Assembly: GCA_022578965.1 (NCBI GenBank) | Contig: MU400581.1 | Coordinates: 1 to 64,000 of the forward strand | Direction: 5' to 3' | Source of the DNA: Xylaria sp. FL1777 | Taxonomy: Eukaryota > Ascomycota > Sordariomycetes > Xylariales > Xylariaceae | DNA length: 64,000 nucleotides | Made by a program: the position numbers and the translations under genes | The notes under the pieces: generated by a model | Told to the model about the DNA's origin: nothing | Databases searched by the model: none | What the model saw: the letters and a program-made list of their open reading frames with translations, nothing else | Part shown: positions 60,811-64,000 of the stretch, in pieces | How the letters are laid out: each line of letters opens with the position of its first letter | How positions within the stretch are numbered: the first letter of the stretch is position 1

Positions 60811-61446
60811 GTTGGCGATGAAATGATATGATGATTATGAACGATTGTGATGAGTAGATGTAGTATGGTGGTACTGTACTCTGTTCTTTAGTTGTGCTGA
60901 TACCAATCTCGAATTTCTGAAAAGCCGTCGAAGTCTCGCGGATTCTTATACTCTTCATCGGTCGTACAAACCTCGTCGAGGCAGTATGCTCTCTAGCGTC
61001 CAGCTGCTCGAGAGTCGCCACCGAGAGCATTTTGCGGCAATTGATATCGCCTCGGCCATCGTTTTTCATTGCTCTCATGGCGGTGTGAGGGTTAGTGATG
61101 GCTTCGTAATGCCATGGAGCGCCCGACGGCTACTCGTATTTCACGCCGTCTATGGCCTCGCTAGCAACAGGTGATGAGCATGAGTAAGGCAAGGCCACGA
61201 CGTAGCCATGGCATTGGTGGTGGGAGGATATGCGGGTCAGATCGAAAGTCTTAGCTTCGCTTATCTGGGTTAGAAGCTGAATTTGGATACCCGACGGCCG
61301 ATACCCGGATACCCGGTTTTCCTGACTGCGGCTCATTGGCCGACTGTGACGAGCCTCAGACCTATCTATACTCCGGTTCCGAATGAAGGCGTGAAGACGC
61401 TCCAAAAGTATACCCGCCGAGTTAGCCCATGTTTATCTGACACACC
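60811..61446. promoter_or_regulatory. Intergenic region between divergent oxidoreductase and regulator
   Basis: 636 bp between divergent start codons, so both promoters lie here. No site is assigned. Confidence 0.4.
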
Positions 61447-63466
61447 ATGCATCCCGACGACCAGTCATTGGCCGCTACGAAGGCTTTGGGTGGCCGCGTC
61501 TCGGTGGCCTGTCTCCCGTGTCGCAATCGCCATGTTCGCTGTGACGCCCAGCAGCCCGTTTGTGTGCGGTGTTCATCAGAGGGGAGGACATGTCAATATG
61601 TGAAGTCCCGAAGGGGTGGGCTGAACCGGGCCCGGCTTGCCGAGCGTCGTCGCGCCCGCAATAGCGATGGCGCTGTTGTTGGGTCGTCGCCCGACACTAG
61701 CCCAGAATCTAGATCACCTCCTCAGCGGGCAGTGGGACATGAATATCGGCCCTCGGGCGAACGTCTTTCGACCGTGCCCCAGGGTAACAGTGTTCGGTCC
61801 TCGGAACCAGAGACTAGCGACCGTGAGGGGACACTTGGGATGCCGGATTCGGTTACCGACATCCAGTGTTCAAGCATCGCAAGCGACTTTCTCATTAAGC
61901 TATACTACAAACACTTCCACAGGTGCCACCCGTGTGTCCTACCACATCGCAATCTTCAACAATATTATGAGAAGACACAGGGACAGGGGAGCCTGGCACT
62001 CCTAGTTGCTATCATGCGCTTCGTAGGATCACTATACTCTCATCATGATTTGACGCCACAGCTGCAGGAAAAGGTCGTAGAAGGATTCCAAGCCGCAAAA
62101 GAACTTGCACCCGACCCGTTCTTAGCGCAATGTCATATCCTCTATTCTATCGCCCTATATTGGAGTGCCCAGAAAGAGAAAGCCCGCGAGGAGATCGACG
62201 CCGCAATACAGATGGTCCTAAACCTGGGTATGAACCGCCGTGAGTTTGCTAGTGAGCATGGACGCGGCGATATAGTCCTGCAAGAAAGCTTCAGGAGAAC
62301 ATGGTGGCAAATATTCTGCATCGATGCATTTTACGCGGCTATCAAAAGATTACCGACGTTTGCCATGTGCGAAGTAGACACTGATACCGATATGCCTTGC
62401 GAAGAAGATGAATACGAATCAGGTGTAAGTAGCGAAACCCCCTTTTCTCGCGAGACTTATCAGGGCTCACCACAAGGTTGATTGCTAGTCAATACCAACA
62501 CCCAAAACCCTAGATGAATTTGAGTCAAGGGAATTCGGTCCCGAAAACCAGAAGTTCTCGTCATTTGCCTATCTCATCGGAGCGACGCGTAGCATCGCTT
62601 TGGCCCTCTCTGCTGGCTCACCAGATGCTTCGAATTGGTTATCTCCTAAGACAATTGCGGAAGTAGACGCTATAATAGACGGGTGGTTTCTACTTCTCCC
62701 AAAATCCAAGAAAGAAGTCTTAAAGGAAGGTAATGTCGTCGACGAACTTATGTTCCAAGCTCAAATGGCTGTTCACGCGTAAGTTGGGTGGAAGGCAACC
62801 CACCTACTCGAATGGGATTCACTCAGCATCATGGGCAGTTACTAATACCACTATAGGAATCTTATAGCATTACACCGGCCATTTTCTAGGCTACCATTCC
62901 ACCCACTGGAAGGTGTATCGAGCTGCCTAGTCGAACCTCCCAAGCGGCTTCCGGTGGAAGCCCCCGAGACTGTTCACACTCAGAGGTGTCTCCAATCCAT
63001 CGAAGCCCAACTCGAATTCCTCGTGTTACCAGTGCAGCCGCTCTCCCGCAGCCCATTCACCGTTTGCATGACGGCTGCGTGTACTCACACCTTGCTCGCA
63101 GCAATAAAGGTGCTCTTCTCCGGGAGACGGCTCGTCGTAGCTCGTCATCAGCTCCGATTGGTATTCGGCTACATCAGAACTCTATCGAAAGTGTGGTCGC
63201 AGGGCCAGAAGAATCTAGAAGAGATCCAGATAATAGCTCAAGAGATACTGAGTCGGAAGAACGAATCATCGCAGCGAATAACACCTGACAATCTCAATGC
63301 GAGTGCCCAAAAGCCGTCTGTGGCTGATACGCCTCAACGTCCTGAGAGTGTGGACACTTGGTCAGATCTTACGACGACATTAGAGACGCCGGACTCGCTC
63401 GCACCTTTCTGGAATTTCAGTAACGACTTCCAACCGGACATCCCCATTTGGTTTAGCAGTTATTAA
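61447..63466 (+). CDS. Zn2Cys6 fungal-specific transcription factor
   Basis: 625 aa in three exons (61447-62424, 62489-62778, 62857-63466). The binuclear zinc cluster at about residues 22-49 (CLPCRNRHVRC...CVRCSSEGRTC) has the C-x2-C-x6-C-x6-C-x2-C-x6-C spacing. A fungal-specific middle homology region follows from about 140 (LIKLYYKHFHRCHPCVLP) with RRTWWQIFCIDAF near 280. The tail is acidic and aromatic. It is divergent from the FAD oxidoreductase, which could be its target. Its regulon is unknown; it is too far from the statin genes to be assigned to them. Confidence 0.9.
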
Positions 63467-64000
63467 AAACACGCGCCGTTCTCACGATAGGTTCAATGTG
63501 CGAATCGGTTCAGCACCGCGAATTCGGGCTGGACATGCGAACAGTATTATCTGCATTTGGGCAATGGAGTAACAGTCTCGGCGATGGCTTTTTGGGTTTC
63601 GAAAGTATGGTTTGGTATAGGGGGGGGGAAAGGCGCTTTGATACCATGAATAATATAGACATTCCCAACTCTGTATATTCGACCTTGGGCTATTACGCTA
63701 GATATGACGATATGCAGATCACAGAAGTATGGATGTCTACCTTGAAATGATCCAGCATATTACCGATTCATTCTTACCTCACGCTCACTGAGTCCTACGA
63801 AAGCAAGTCGGTCGTGTGTTTCAGTATTACCTCGCAGTCGAGTGTTGCTGTTACTATTGCTACTGGCCAGATGCCTAAGCCCAGTTTACTATCTGTGTGT
63901 TCACGTGCCTTTTAACTTGGCCGTTCCACGATTGTATAGGTTATGACAATCGAATTAATCACATGTGCTACTAGATGACGAAGGGCCTGCAGTTCCTACA
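63467..64000. other. Right edge without a supported gene
   Basis: The last 530 bp hold an 84-residue frame (63496-63750) with no recognised motif. A gene may begin beyond the window. Confidence 0.4.

Noticed and set aside
61447..63466. Second regulator of the statin-type cluster
   Set aside because: It is 17.7 kb from the PKS, beyond several housekeeping genes, and lacks LovE/MlcR C-terminal features.

Overview
The window is nuclear DNA of a filamentous ascomycete (Pezizomycotina). Genes carry short GT-AG introns (about 50-145 nt). There are two Zn2Cys6 regulators, a highly reducing iterative polyketide synthase, and C/G-depleted AT-rich blocks of the kind left by repeat-induced point mutation (RIP). 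I do not name a species. All exon models come from reading splice junctions by eye and from frame continuity.

Left part (1-17 kb): an AT-rich block is followed by a compact set of seven carbon-metabolism genes. These are an SDR, a dihydroxyacetone-synthase-type transketolase, a zinc polyol dehydrogenase, a Baeyer-Villiger-type flavin monooxygenase, a succinate-semialdehyde-type aldehyde dehydrogenase (with no visible ATG), a tartrate/isopropylmalate-type decarboxylating dehydrogenase and an MFS sugar transporter. Together they look like an uptake and catabolic cluster for a polyol, sugar or sugar acid. The substrate cannot be read from the sequence.

Middle (18.5-43.8 kb): a statin-type (lovastatin/compactin-like) biosynthetic gene cluster. 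It holds a LovE/MlcR-type regulator with an apparent frameshift, an HMG-CoA reductase resembling the self-resistance copies, a LovD-type acyltransferase, a LovG-type thioesterase/hydrolase, a LovC-type trans enoyl reductase, a LovA-type P450, and a 2,988-residue LovB-type nonaketide synthase (KS-AT-DH-CMeT-ER0-KR-ACP-CON). The structural genes splice into full-length products. A LovF/MlcB-type diketide synthase and a dedicated efflux pump are not in the window, although the acyltransferase that would use the diketide is. The expected chemistry is a dihydromonacolin/monacolin-like decalin, acylated from an unknown donor.

A stretch of about 7 kb (43.8-50.7 kb) has no supportable gene, is partly AT-rich, and is full of TAGGTACCTA-like words and a TAAG microsatellite. 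To its right lie ordinary chromosomal genes: an SREBP-like bHLH factor, the mitochondrial peptidase Icp55, the Dbf4 kinase regulator, an AIF/FSP1-like FAD oxidoreductase and a Zn2Cys6 factor. These probably mark the edge of the accessory region.
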